DNA of 51,585 nt. It comes from Streptomyces sp. PH10-H1. GTDB taxonomy: Bacteria; Actinomycetota; Actinomycetes; Streptomycetales; Streptomycetaceae. The notes below the pieces were generated by a model that ran no database searches, was not told the origin of the DNA, and saw only the letters and a program-made list of their open reading frames with translations. Below are positions 33,236 to 41,025 of the stretch, piece by piece (the stretch's first letter is position 1; each line of letters starts with the position of its first letter). Made by a program: the position numbers and the translations under genes. The stretch spans positions 1 to 51,585 of the forward strand of contig NZ_JASISZ010000060.1 in assembly GCF_030063355.1 (NCBI RefSeq). The letters are read 5' to 3'.

Positions 33236-33709
33236 TCAAGGGGAGCGGCGGAAATCCGTCGACTGCTCCGTGTCGGCGCGGACCAACGCCGCCTGCACGT
33301 CGTCCGCATCGACGTAATGGCACGGCGCATCGGGTGCCGGACGGCTGAGCCAGGTGGCGGACCAGGACCCCCGGACGCCGACCGGGGTCAAGAGCCACGA
33401 ACCGCGCGACAGGACGCGTACGCCCTGGATCGTGCAGCCGTGGGCACTGCCCGGGGCAACGAGGAGAATGAGCTCCTCGCGGGTGTAGTCGGCGATCACC
33501 GGATACCCTCGATCGTGGGGGAGCTCCAAGGCGTCCAGGGCGGCGAGGCCGCGCTCAAGCGGCGCGATGACAAGCGCGTCCCACGCCGTGCCGCAGGTGA
33601 CGAGCTCGGTGGAATTGGGCGGGGCGTTGCGCAGGAGACGCACCGTCTGGGTATCGGGTCTGATCAGCGCAGACCAGGCCGACTTGACGGGGTTTGCGGA
33701 CTGGTTCAT
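33236..33709 (-). CDS. Conserved actinobacterial hypothetical protein
   Basis: A protein of 157 aa; ATG 33709 is preferred over an upstream start that would run into the promoter. The segments ELVTCGTAWDALVIAP, LELPHDRGYPVIAD, LILLVAPGSAHG and VLSRGSWLLTP follow the pattern of a small domain often found next to XRE-TPR regulators in Streptomyces, related to bifunctional primase/polymerase N-termini. Divergent from the XRE-TPR gene, with the inverted repeat at 33744-33760 between them. Confidence 0.55.
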   Translation of the reverse strand: MNQSANPVKSAWSALIRPDTQTVRLLRNAPPNSTELVTCGTAWDALVIAPLERGLAALDALELPHDRGYPVIADYTREELILLVAPGSAHGCTIQGVRVLSRGSWLLTPVGVRGSWSATWLSRPAPDAPCHYVDADDVQAALVRADTEQSTDFRRSP

Positions 33710-33743
33710 AACCGCACCGTAAGGGGAGTACAACGGACTGTAG

Positions 33744-33760
33744 GCACGCACACTGCGTGC
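33744..33760. promoter_or_regulatory. Operator candidate (GCACGCA-N3-TGCGTGC), copy 2
   Basis: Perfect inverted repeat followed by ATCG, inside the 76-base divergent promoter region of the 33709 and 33786 genes. Likely bound by the XRE-TPR regulator encoded at 33786. Confidence 0.6.
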
Positions 33761-33785
33761 ATCGCAGAAGTCCGGAGCACCACAC

Positions 33786-35021
33786 ATGGACAGTCGGGGA
33801 ATCGGCCGGCGCGTGGCCTACTGGCGCGAGCGCCGCCATATGACGCAAGCGGACTTCGGGGCCCTCATGGGACAGTCCCGCCGTTGGGTTCAGGATCTCG
33901 AAGGCGGCCTACGGCAGAGAGATCCCCGACTGTCCGTCCTGGAGAACGCCGCCCGCGTCCTCCAGGTACGCCTAGACGTCCTGCTGTCCGACGTGCCGGG
34001 TGCCGAGTGCGTGGATGCCCGCGAATTGGCGACGATCCGCGCAGCCGTGCAGCGCCACGACGTCATCACCGGTACGTGTGACGCCAGCGACGGGGAACCG
34101 GTCACCATCGAGGCGTTGCGGCGGGCCGTCGCGTATGGCTGGACTTCCTTCCAAAGCAGCCACTTTGCCTCGCTCGGTCGACTCGTGCCCGTCCTCCTGG
34201 TCGACGCCAACCGGGCCGCCGCCCACTACCGCGGCGATGACCAACTCGCGGCGTTCCGGGCCCTTTCCATGACGTTCCAGCTAGCCGAGGCCGCCGCCAT
34301 CAAGGCCGGTGACAGCGACCTCGCATGCACCGCCGGTCATCGCGCGGTCGCCAGCGCCGAGCGGTCCGAGGACCCCGTCATCATGGCCAGCGCCGCCCGG
34401 CATTTGGCCGACGCGATGACCAGCCACGGCCAGGCCAAGGCCGCCGCCGCGTTCGCCATCGCCGCCGCCGGCCGCCTTGAGCCCGCGTTGGTGACGCTCG
34501 GCCCGGCTGGGTTGTCCACCCTCGGGATGCTCTACCTCAAAGCGGCCATGGCCTCGGCGGCGGCGGCCGACCTCGACGACGGCCACGCTGCGGCCGGGGC
34601 AGTGCCCTTGCTCCTGGACCAGGCCGACGAGCACGCCGTACAGCTCGGCGGCGACGGCAACGCGTTGTGGACGGCCTACGGTCCGACGAACTGCGCGCTC
34701 TACCGGGCGGCGGCTCACGTCCAGCTCTCCGAGGGCGCGGAAGCCGTCGCCGCCGCCGACGCAATCCCCGTCGGCGCCCTCGACGCACTGCCCCGCGAGC
34801 GCCGCGCACATCACCTCGCCGACCTCGCCCGGGGGCTGACTCAGGCAGGCCGACGCGAGGAGGCCGTGAGCACGCTGCTCCGCGCCGAGGAGGAGGCGGC
34901 CGAGGAGGTCCGGTGTCGGCCACGCACCCGGCAACTCGTCGACGACCTGCGGCTACTCGGCGCGGGCAGCGCGGAAGGGCGGTTGCGGGCGTTGGCTGAT
35001 CGCTGTGGACTGCCCGGGTGA
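33786..35021 (+). CDS. XRE-family regulator with TPR-like domain
   Basis: A protein of 411 aa. The N-terminal helix-turn-helix is clear (MTQADFGALMGQSRRWVQDL, residues 19-38). Residues about 150-400 form Ala-rich helical repeats of the TPR type. Such regulators are very common in Streptomyces and usually pair with a small flavoprotein or accessory gene. The next gene overlaps the stop (GTGA). It probably autoregulates through the inverted repeat upstream and may also control the 32610 gene. Confidence 0.75.
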   Translation: MDSRGIGRRVAYWRERRHMTQADFGALMGQSRRWVQDLEGGLRQRDPRLSVLENAARVLQVRLDVLLSDVPGAECVDARELATIRAAVQRHDVITGTCDASDGEPVTIEALRRAVAYGWTSFQSSHFASLGRLVPVLLVDANRAAAHYRGDDQLAAFRALSMTFQLAEAAAIKAGDSDLACTAGHRAVASAERSEDPVIMASAARHLADAMTSHGQAKAAAAFAIAAAGRLEPALVTLGPAGLSTLGMLYLKAAMASAAAADLDDGHAAAGAVPLLLDQADEHAVQLGGDGNALWTAYGPTNCALYRAAAHVQLSEGAEAVAAADAIPVGALDALPRERRAHHLADLARGLTQAGRREEAVSTLLRAEEEAAEEVRCRPRTRQLVDDLRLLGAGSAEGRLRALADRCGLPG

Positions 35022-35575
35022 CTACACCACGCACCCTGTACCTGATCGCCTGCGCCGCCCCGCCCGCTCGTCGTATCGCCACCGGTATTCGCGCCGCCCA
35101 GAGCACGGGATGGGACGTCTGCCTGATCCTGACGCCCTCCGCCCATCGGTGGGCGGAGGAGGAAGACCCGGGGGAACTCGACGAGCTGCGCGAGCTCACC
35201 GGCCATCCCGTGCGGCACCGCTACAAACTGCCCTCCGAGTCGGACATCCTGCCCGCCCCCGACGCCCTTCTCGTGGCGCCCCTGACCTTCAACACGACCA
35301 ACAAATGGGCGGGCGGGCACGCCGACACTCTCGCCCTCGGTCTCCTTACCGAGGGCCTCGGCCTGAACCTGCCGATCGTCGCCCTGCCCTACCTGAACAA
35401 CGCTCAGGCCGCACACCCCGTATTCGATCTCAGCGTGGAGTTCCTCCGTGCACAGGGCGTGCGTGTGCTCCTCGGCGGCGACGGATTCACTCCGCATCCG
35501 CCCAAACACGGCAACCTCGATGCGTATCCGTGGGCGTCTGCCATGGCCGCTCTGCCCGCTGAGTCCGCGAACTGA
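35018..35575 (+). CDS. Flavoprotein of the phosphopantothenoylcysteine decarboxylase-like family
   Basis: A protein of 185 aa from GTG 35018. The family signatures are plain: LYLIACAAPPARRIATGI at the N-terminus, GWDVCLILTPSAHRW, then LLVAPLTFNTTNKWAGGHAD and LPIVALPYLNNAQAAHPVF. Family members bind FMN and some decarboxylate cysteine-containing substrates; small stand-alone versions have varied or unknown substrates. Overlap with the XRE-TPR gene marks a two-gene operon. A terminator follows. Confidence 0.7.
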   Translation: MTTPRTLYLIACAAPPARRIATGIRAAQSTGWDVCLILTPSAHRWAEEEDPGELDELRELTGHPVRHRYKLPSESDILPAPDALLVAPLTFNTTNKWAGGHADTLALGLLTEGLGLNLPIVALPYLNNAQAAHPVFDLSVEFLRAQGVRVLLGGDGFTPHPPKHGNLDAYPWASAMAALPAESAN

Positions 35576-35594
35576 TCCGATCAAAAAGAACCCA

Positions 35595-35621
35595 ACGCCC
35601 GGCCCCCTGTGGGCCGGGCGT
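35595..35621 (+). terminator. Terminator after flavoprotein gene
   Basis: Perfect 11-bp stem ACGCCCGGCCC with loop CCTGT. Confidence 0.7.
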
Positions 35622-35729
35622 CTCGTTATGCCAGGAAAACAGGTCACGGACTGTCGGACGTATGAGCGAGGATCACTGAATGGCGCGGAATGATCTCAGT
35701 CCGTCAGAACCGCGCGAACGGAGGGGAAC

Positions 35730-38018
35730 ATGACGTCAGCCATGCCGGATCTGCACGGGCTCTTGGCTCATCTGCCCGGCGGAGCCCTGACCGGTGGCGG
35801 CGCGGCCTTCACCGCGCTCGTGCTCCTGGCCGTGCTCGCCAACCAATCGGGCAAGCCCGGCAGCGCCGAACGCAAGGCGTTCAACGAGGGAATCGAGCGC
35901 AGAGCCGGCGCCGTGGTCGGCGGGATCGGTCGCTACGTCTCAGGCCGCGACCTCACCGGCCCGCCCCGCAGCGAGTCCACTTGGTGGAAGGCCGGGGCGC
36001 CCCTGCCCGACGACGAGCCCAGCGAACGGCCCGTCGAGGAGCTCGGCGCGCACGCCTCATCCGTCTCGCTCATCAAGGCCACCCCCCTCCGCCGATCGTC
36101 CAAGGTCACCCGCGCCGTCACCGCCCCCGTCCGCGCCGTGTGGCGCCTCCTAGTGGGCGTCGGGCACGTCCTGGCGGTATGGCACCGATGGCCCCGGGTG
36201 GCGCGCTCCGCGGTCCGCCTGGCCCCTCTCCCGCTCGCGTGGGGACTGTGGCGGTATCCCGACACAACTCCTCTGGTGCTCCTGGGCATTGCGGGCGCGC
36301 TGATAGTTGCTGCGGTGACCGGACCGGCCGGACTCGATTGGTGGCGGCCCCGCGAGTGGACCGACGAGGAAATCCTCGCGCCCGGCGTCTGGGTGGCGCT
36401 GCGCCAAATCCTACGGATGGAGGAGACCGAGGCCCGCAATCGGTGGCTGTCGGTCTCGGCCGACATTTCAGAACCGGACGCCCGAATCGTGCTTCGTGTG
36501 CCAGTGAAATGGATGGGCGGGCCCGAGGCGGTAGCGGCAATCGAGCGCGTCATCGACGAGCGTATGCCGGGAGATTGGGTTGCTGTGTGGCAGCGCACCG
36601 GAACGGAGCATTACGCACGATGGACATTGAAACCAAAGCCGAAACCGATCCCACGACTTCCTGAATCTCTTTCGTGGAAGCCCACGGGAGATCCGTCCAG
36701 TGTCTACGTCGGGCAGGCGGTCGAGAACGGGATGCTCGTTGACGCGGTTGTCCAGACGAAAACGGCCACCCCGCACTGGGGGGTGGCCGGTGACACCGGT
36801 TCCGGGAAGTCCACCGTTCTCTACATTCCCGTAGTGCACGGGCGCCAGAATGGCGAACTCATCGACATTCTTGATACGAAGAGAAACAGCCTGCGCGAAG
36901 CGGAGGGGTTCTCCGGCGTCCGCGTGCACAAAACGACCCGTGCATGTATCTCCGCCTTCGGTGAATTCCTTACATCGATGATGGCTGCGGAGGCTGCGGT
37001 GGAAAAGGGTGCCGATCCCGCATTGCGGCGTCATTTGGTGCCCCGCACGCTCGTTGTCGATGAACTTCCGACTCTTATCAAGATGGCCTATACGTGGTGG
37101 CGACACGGCCTGAAAGCGAAGGGGTCACCGCCGTTTCTCGACTGGCTCGGCATTATCCTTTTGCAGGGCCGATCATCCGATCACCGTGTCGTCGTCGGAA
37201 CGCAGCAATTCGCCAACTCCCTTTTCGGCGGCACTATGGAGCGGGCACAGATCGGAGCACGCTTTATCGTCGGCGGACAAGACCGCGTTTCGTGGGGCGT
37301 GGCCTTTGGGCAAAGCACACCGGTTCTCGGATTCGATACCAAAGTGAAGGGCCGGGGGGCCTACTCGGACAAGACCAAGGACCCCAACGCCGATTACCTG
37401 TATGTGCGGGAGTTTCAGGCGAGCTATATCACTCCGGACGTTGCCCGCCTTTTGGCGCAGTGCCCGCAGGCGCCCGGTTGGTTCGATCGCGGGGAAATGG
37501 CGCCCTGGATCACGCCCGAGCTCCTGGCCGAGGTCAACGAGACTGCGGGCGTCATGGCGTTCCTGCCGGGAGGGAAGTACGGACCCGTGTCGCTGCCGCC
37601 TGTTGCGTCCGGTTCAGGGGCGGGGGAAACGGTGTCTCTTCCCAGCTCACAGCACGCTACGGGCCCTGGCGTCCCGGCCTACGCAACAGGGGGCGCAACA
37701 GGAGCCGTACCCGAGGCCGGCGCGGCCATCGACGAAGAGGCACTGCCCGAAACGTTCTCTCTGGCCGAGGCGTTCGAGCGGGGCATCGTGCCGTGGAAGG
37801 CATCCACGGTGCGGACATACGGAAAGCGCGGCATTGCCCGGGGAATCACCTTCCCTGAGGGTGTCACCGATGGGCAGACCTCGTTCTACACCGAGGCGGA
37901 GCTCACGGCCTGGCTCACGCAATGGCGTCAATGGCAGGAGCGAAACGGAACGGTTCCGCGCCAGGAAACCAGCGCAGGCGAACCGGAGACCGAAGGGGCG
38001 CAGCGTGCCGGAAAGTAA
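35730..38018 (+). CDS. T4SS-type coupling ATPase (FtsK/TraD-like)
   Basis: A protein of 762 aa; GGAGGGG lies 3 bases before ATG 35730. Hydrophobic spans at about residues 20-37 and 170-205. The motor has a Walker A (AGDTGSGKST, about residue 354) and Walker B (RTLVVDELPTLI, about residue 441), with VVVGTQQFANSLFGG in the sensor position. The C-terminus adds an unrelated tail with a helix-turn-helix look (WKASTVRTYGKRGIARG). It differs clearly from the traB product at 24708 in sequence and layout. Role by family: feeding DNA to the secretion channel encoded downstream. Confidence 0.75.
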   Translation: MTSAMPDLHGLLAHLPGGALTGGGAAFTALVLLAVLANQSGKPGSAERKAFNEGIERRAGAVVGGIGRYVSGRDLTGPPRSESTWWKAGAPLPDDEPSERPVEELGAHASSVSLIKATPLRRSSKVTRAVTAPVRAVWRLLVGVGHVLAVWHRWPRVARSAVRLAPLPLAWGLWRYPDTTPLVLLGIAGALIVAAVTGPAGLDWWRPREWTDEEILAPGVWVALRQILRMEETEARNRWLSVSADISEPDARIVLRVPVKWMGGPEAVAAIERVIDERMPGDWVAVWQRTGTEHYARWTLKPKPKPIPRLPESLSWKPTGDPSSVYVGQAVENGMLVDAVVQTKTATPHWGVAGDTGSGKSTVLYIPVVHGRQNGELIDILDTKRNSLREAEGFSGVRVHKTTRACISAFGEFLTSMMAAEAAVEKGADPALRRHLVPRTLVVDELPTLIKMAYTWWRHGLKAKGSPPFLDWLGIILLQGRSSDHRVVVGTQQFANSLFGGTMERAQIGARFIVGGQDRVSWGVAFGQSTPVLGFDTKVKGRGAYSDKTKDPNADYLYVREFQASYITPDVARLLAQCPQAPGWFDRGEMAPWITPELLAEVNETAGVMAFLPGGKYGPVSLPPVASGSGAGETVSLPSSQHATGPGVPAYATGGATGAVPEAGAAIDEEALPETFSLAEAFERGIVPWKASTVRTYGKRGIARGITFPEGVTDGQTSFYTEAELTAWLTQWRQWQERNGTVPRQETSAGEPETEGAQRAGK

Positions 38019-38391
38019 CACTCGGCCGGATGTCATCCGTAACTACCTAGCGAAGGGCCGATCCGATCTCCGGACCACTGGGGCCTGTTTCGTGACTCTG
38101 GATCTAGAGGGCGGTCGACTGTGGGCCTATCAGGCGGAACATTCTGACGACGTCGCCCCGGCCTTGATCGGCGCCTGTTGGTACATGCGATGGCCTATTG
38201 CCCCGATTTCCAACGATCGTGCGAATGATCTTCTCGACGAGATTGCGCCGCGCGTGCGTTGGCTTCTCAAGAAAAGCAGGATTAGGCGGGGTCTGGGTGT
38301 CGTCCTGGAAGGCGGGGCGGGAGCGTCGCTCGACGCCATCCAGAGAATGTGTGCGGCAACCTGGGAGGAGAAATATGGAGGGGGCCAGTGA
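38005..38391 (+). CDS. Hypothetical protein in T4SS-like cluster
   Basis: A protein of 128 aa from GTG 38005, overlapping the coupling ATPase gene by 14 bases. Mixed strand/helix, with WYMRWPIAPIS and RVRWLLKKSRIRRG. No family recognised. Confidence 0.55.
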   Translation: MPESNTRPDVIRNYLAKGRSDLRTTGACFVTLDLEGGRLWAYQAEHSDDVAPALIGACWYMRWPIAPISNDRANDLLDEIAPRVRWLLKKSRIRRGLGVVLEGGAGASLDAIQRMCAATWEEKYGGGQ

Positions 38392-38452
38392 TGGGCCGAA
38401 GTGCTGATGTACGCTTCTGGACAGGCAACCGGCTGCCCCCATGCCGCTCTCG

Positions 38453-38875
38453 TCAACTGCCGGTCGCCCGTTCGGATAGGGCGCGTAAAGATCCGTCGGA
38501 AACGCAAAAGGACGCAGCGAGAAGGGGAATCCAGCGCTCGGGGATTCGTTGGCGTCCCGTCTCTACATCGCAATACGTGCTCGTCGCCACACGCAGCATC
38601 CGCGAGACGTCGAGTTGCCGCAGGCCGGCAACCATGCGGAATCGACGGAGGGACGGCGCCGCGCCGCCCGGGAGGAGCTCCGCGACGGCCACGCCCAGGA
38701 GTTCGGCGAGTTGGCGCAGGCGGTCCGGCCGGGGCAAGCCGCCCGTGGTTTCCCAGGTCGCGACGGCGCTGCGAGAGCAGCCCAAGGCGGCGGCCACCTG
38801 TGCTTGCGTCAGGCCCCGTGCGGTGCGCGCGTCTCGGATGAGTATCCGCGTCGTCCCTTGATCGTTGTCGCGCAT
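38453..38875 (-). CDS. XRE regulator with two HTH segments
   Basis: A protein of 140 aa. ATG 38875 is chosen because the upstream extension is low-complexity and lies in promoter sequence. Helix-turn-helix one is RGLTQAQVAAALGCSRSAVA; a second, weaker one follows (RQLDVSRMLRVATSTYCDVE). It is inserted on the opposite strand inside the T4SS-like cluster and faces its main promoter, so I infer that it controls the 39055-49024 operon. Confidence 0.7.
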   Translation of the reverse strand: MRDNDQGTTRILIRDARTARGLTQAQVAAALGCSRSAVATWETTGGLPRPDRLRQLAELLGVAVAELLPGGAAPSLRRFRMVAGLRQLDVSRMLRVATSTYCDVETGRQRIPERWIPLLAASFCVSDGSLRALSERATGS

Positions 38876-38963
38876 GGGGCCGCACTGTAGCGGTCTGCCG
38901 ACCATTCCGGTTCCACCCCACGGGAGCGGATTCCCGGGTGTGTCCCGCCCCACGAAATCTCCG

Positions 38964-39012
38964 AAAGTTCTTACGAAAAACTTTGACCATAGATCAATGC
39001 GCGGACTAAGGT
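38964..39012 (+). promoter_or_regulatory. Promoter and operator before the T4SS-like operon
   Basis: TTGACC (38983-38988) and TAAGGT (39007-39012) are spaced by 18 bases, a good vegetative promoter. An inverted repeat AAAGTT-N9-AACTTT (38964-38984) overlaps the -35 box and is a likely site for the divergent XRE regulator. Confidence 0.6.
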
Positions 39013-39054
39013 CGTGCACCTAACACGCTTGAGTACGGGGGAGGTTGCGGTTCA

Positions 39055-40167
39055 ATGCCAACGGTGGGTTCAGTCGTCCGGATGGTGCTCGGCCTTCCGG
39101 AACCGAAGGCAAAACAGGTCGACAACGCAGCGCCGAATGGTGCGGTAATCGCACCCCGCAGTGACCCCGAGCAGCGCCCGGCCAATCCCTGGGAGTCGGC
39201 CGCCGCGCAGCTCCAGCAACAGCGGCAGCCGGCGGGACGGCCCGCCGCCGTGAGCACACCCGCACCGGCCGCGCCGTGGGCCACGCATGAGGAGCGGTCA
39301 GGGGCCCTGTTCGCGCGCCGCTTCGGGCGCGGGCTGCTGTGGGCGGTGGTCATCCTGGCCGCCATCACCGGCGTGCGGGCCTGGATCTGGCCGCCGACCG
39401 CGCGCACGGCGGCCCCGCCCCCGGTGAAATCAGCACCGGCCTATCCGAGCGCGGACGCGCAGGCAGTCGCCGCGCGATTCGCCCGCGCCTACCTGACGTG
39501 GGATGACACCAAGCCCGCCGAGCGGGCCGCGCTCCTGGCCGCAGTCCTGCCCGCGTCCGCAGATACGGCGATGGGCTGGAACAACAAGGGGAAACAAGAC
39601 GTGTTGGCGGCCTATCCCGGCGCCGTCACCCTCGGTTCGCAGAACCAGGCCCGGGTACGCGTTGACGTCCTGGTCCTGCCCGCCGCCACCGGCCAGGCCC
39701 CGCCGACGACACCCGCGCCGGCCGCTAGCCATTGGCTCGGCCTCGATGTCCCCGTGGTCGCGACGGCCGGACGCGTCATCGTGACCGGACCCCCGGGGCT
39801 CGTCGGCATCCCCGCCACCGGTCCGAAAGCGCCCGAGCTCGCGACATCCGAAAGTGACGGCGCGCTGACCACCGCGACTCAGACCGCCGTCGAGACGTTC
39901 TTTCGCGCCTACGCAGGCGGTGACACCGAGTCAGTGACCGCCCCGGGCGCCACCCTCCCGCCCCTTCCCGAAGGCGTGAAGTTCGAGGGCCTGGGGTCCT
40001 GGTCCGCCGACGCGGGCAGCGGCACCGACCGCACCGGCACCGCCCGCGTCTCCTGGACGATCGGCGGCGCCACGGTCGAGATGGTCTATCGGGTGGAACT
40101 CACCCGCGTATCGTCCGCCGACGCCCAGCGCTGGCAGGTCGCCAACATCCACGGCGGAACGGCATGA
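39055..40167 (+). CDS. TcpC/VirB8-like transfer protein
   Basis: A protein of 370 aa; GGGGGAGG lies about 12 bases upstream. One membrane span (LLWAVVILAAITGVRAWIW, about residues 93-111) follows a Pro/Gln-rich cytoplasmic part. The outside part holds two NTF2-like halves (AVAARFARAYLTWDD and AVETFFRAYAGGD) of the TcpC type. Family role: scaffold of the conjugation channel at the membrane. Confidence 0.7.
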   Translation: MPTVGSVVRMVLGLPEPKAKQVDNAAPNGAVIAPRSDPEQRPANPWESAAAQLQQQRQPAGRPAAVSTPAPAAPWATHEERSGALFARRFGRGLLWAVVILAAITGVRAWIWPPTARTAAPPPVKSAPAYPSADAQAVAARFARAYLTWDDTKPAERAALLAAVLPASADTAMGWNNKGKQDVLAAYPGAVTLGSQNQARVRVDVLVLPAATGQAPPTTPAPAASHWLGLDVPVVATAGRVIVTGPPGLVGIPATGPKAPELATSESDGALTTATQTAVETFFRAYAGGDTESVTAPGATLPPLPEGVKFEGLGSWSADAGSGTDRTGTARVSWTIGGATVEMVYRVELTRVSSADAQRWQVANIHGGTA

Positions 40168-40213
40168 CCAACCCGGCTCCTACCGAAACCCACTGCCCTA
40201 AAGGAGGGCCTCC

Positions 40214-40459
40214 GTGCACCACTACCAAGCCGCGCTGACCACAGGCGCGGAACTCAAGACCTGGATTCTGGTTGTCGTCGGGAATGTGTTCGCCGCCGTC
40301 CTGGCGGTCCGGGCCGTCGGCCACTTCATGAAGAAGGACTGGGGGGAGATGGTGACCATGGGCGTTGCCGCGGTGTTCGTGGGCGCCTTCATCTGGTTCC
40401 CGGACAGTGTCCAGGCGATGTTGGGCGGCATCTGGGGCAAGGTCTCGGGCGCCGCCTGA
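40214..40459 (+). CDS. Small membrane protein of transfer channel
   Basis: A protein of 81 aa from GTG 40214, with AAGGAGGG upstream. Two hydrophobic spans (ILVVVGNVFAAVLAVRAV and MVTMGVAAVFVGAFIWF). Position between TcpC-like and TcpE-like genes fits a TcpD/VirB2-like component. It shares one base with the next gene (TGATG). Confidence 0.6.
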   Translation: MHHYQAALTTGAELKTWILVVVGNVFAAVLAVRAVGHFMKKDWGEMVTMGVAAVFVGAFIWFPDSVQAMLGGIWGKVSGAA

Positions 40460-41025
40460 TGCGTGTGGGCAAGACATACACCCGGCACTTTGACCTAGAA
40501 ACCCGTCAGCATGAGCTCCTCGGCGTGGACCTCGGCGAGGGCACCCCCCGCCGCGCCCTGGTCCTGGGGCTCATCCTCTACGCCGTGTGGAGCGGCGCCC
40601 TACTCCTCCTCTTCGGCTTGCCGAACCGGTTCTCGTTCACCGCGTACTTTCTGCCCCCGCTGGTCATCGTCATCTACGGCACACAGCCATCCCGGAAGGT
40701 CGATCGCCGCTGGAACATCGCCTACTGGGCGATCGGCATCCGGTACGCCGTCCTCGGACACCGCCCGATCATCTGCGGCGGACGCCGCGCCGCAACCCGT
40801 AGCGAATGGATCAGCCGCCGTGCCCGCTGGGGCACCCGCGCCGATGCCCTGATCGAGGCACCGGGCGGCGGCGCGCTGGAACGGTGGCTCGGCACAGAGG
40901 ACACGAACCCGGTCGGAGCCGGCGCCCCGCTGCGCCTGGCCGCCCGACCCCGCCTGTACGGACCCGATGCCGTCGTCAGGGCCCGGGGCCGCAGGTCACG
41001 CAAGCACATGGAGGCACAGGCGTGA
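40459..41025 (+). CDS. TcpE/VirB3-like membrane protein
   Basis: A protein of 188 aa. Two membrane spans at about residues 33-53 (LVLGLILYAVWSGALLLLFG) and 60-75, then a basic cytoplasmic part. Position directly before the VirB4-like ATPase matches TcpE-family genes of Gram-positive conjugation systems. The next gene overlaps its stop (GTGA). Confidence 0.65.
   Translation: MRVGKTYTRHFDLETRQHELLGVDLGEGTPRRALVLGLILYAVWSGALLLLFGLPNRFSFTAYFLPPLVIVIYGTQPSRKVDRRWNIAYWAIGIRYAVLGHRPIICGGRRAATRSEWISRRARWGTRADALIEAPGGGALERWLGTEDTNPVGAGAPLRLAARPRLYGPDAVVRARGRRSRKHMEAQA

Noticed and set aside
33077..34081. 334-codon plus-strand frame
   Set aside because: Runs across a terminator, a divergent promoter and two real genes in other frames.
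40806..41021. Upstream extension of the VirB4-like gene
   Set aside because: It overlaps the TcpE-like gene out of frame. The GTG at 41022 with 4-bp overlap is the natural start.
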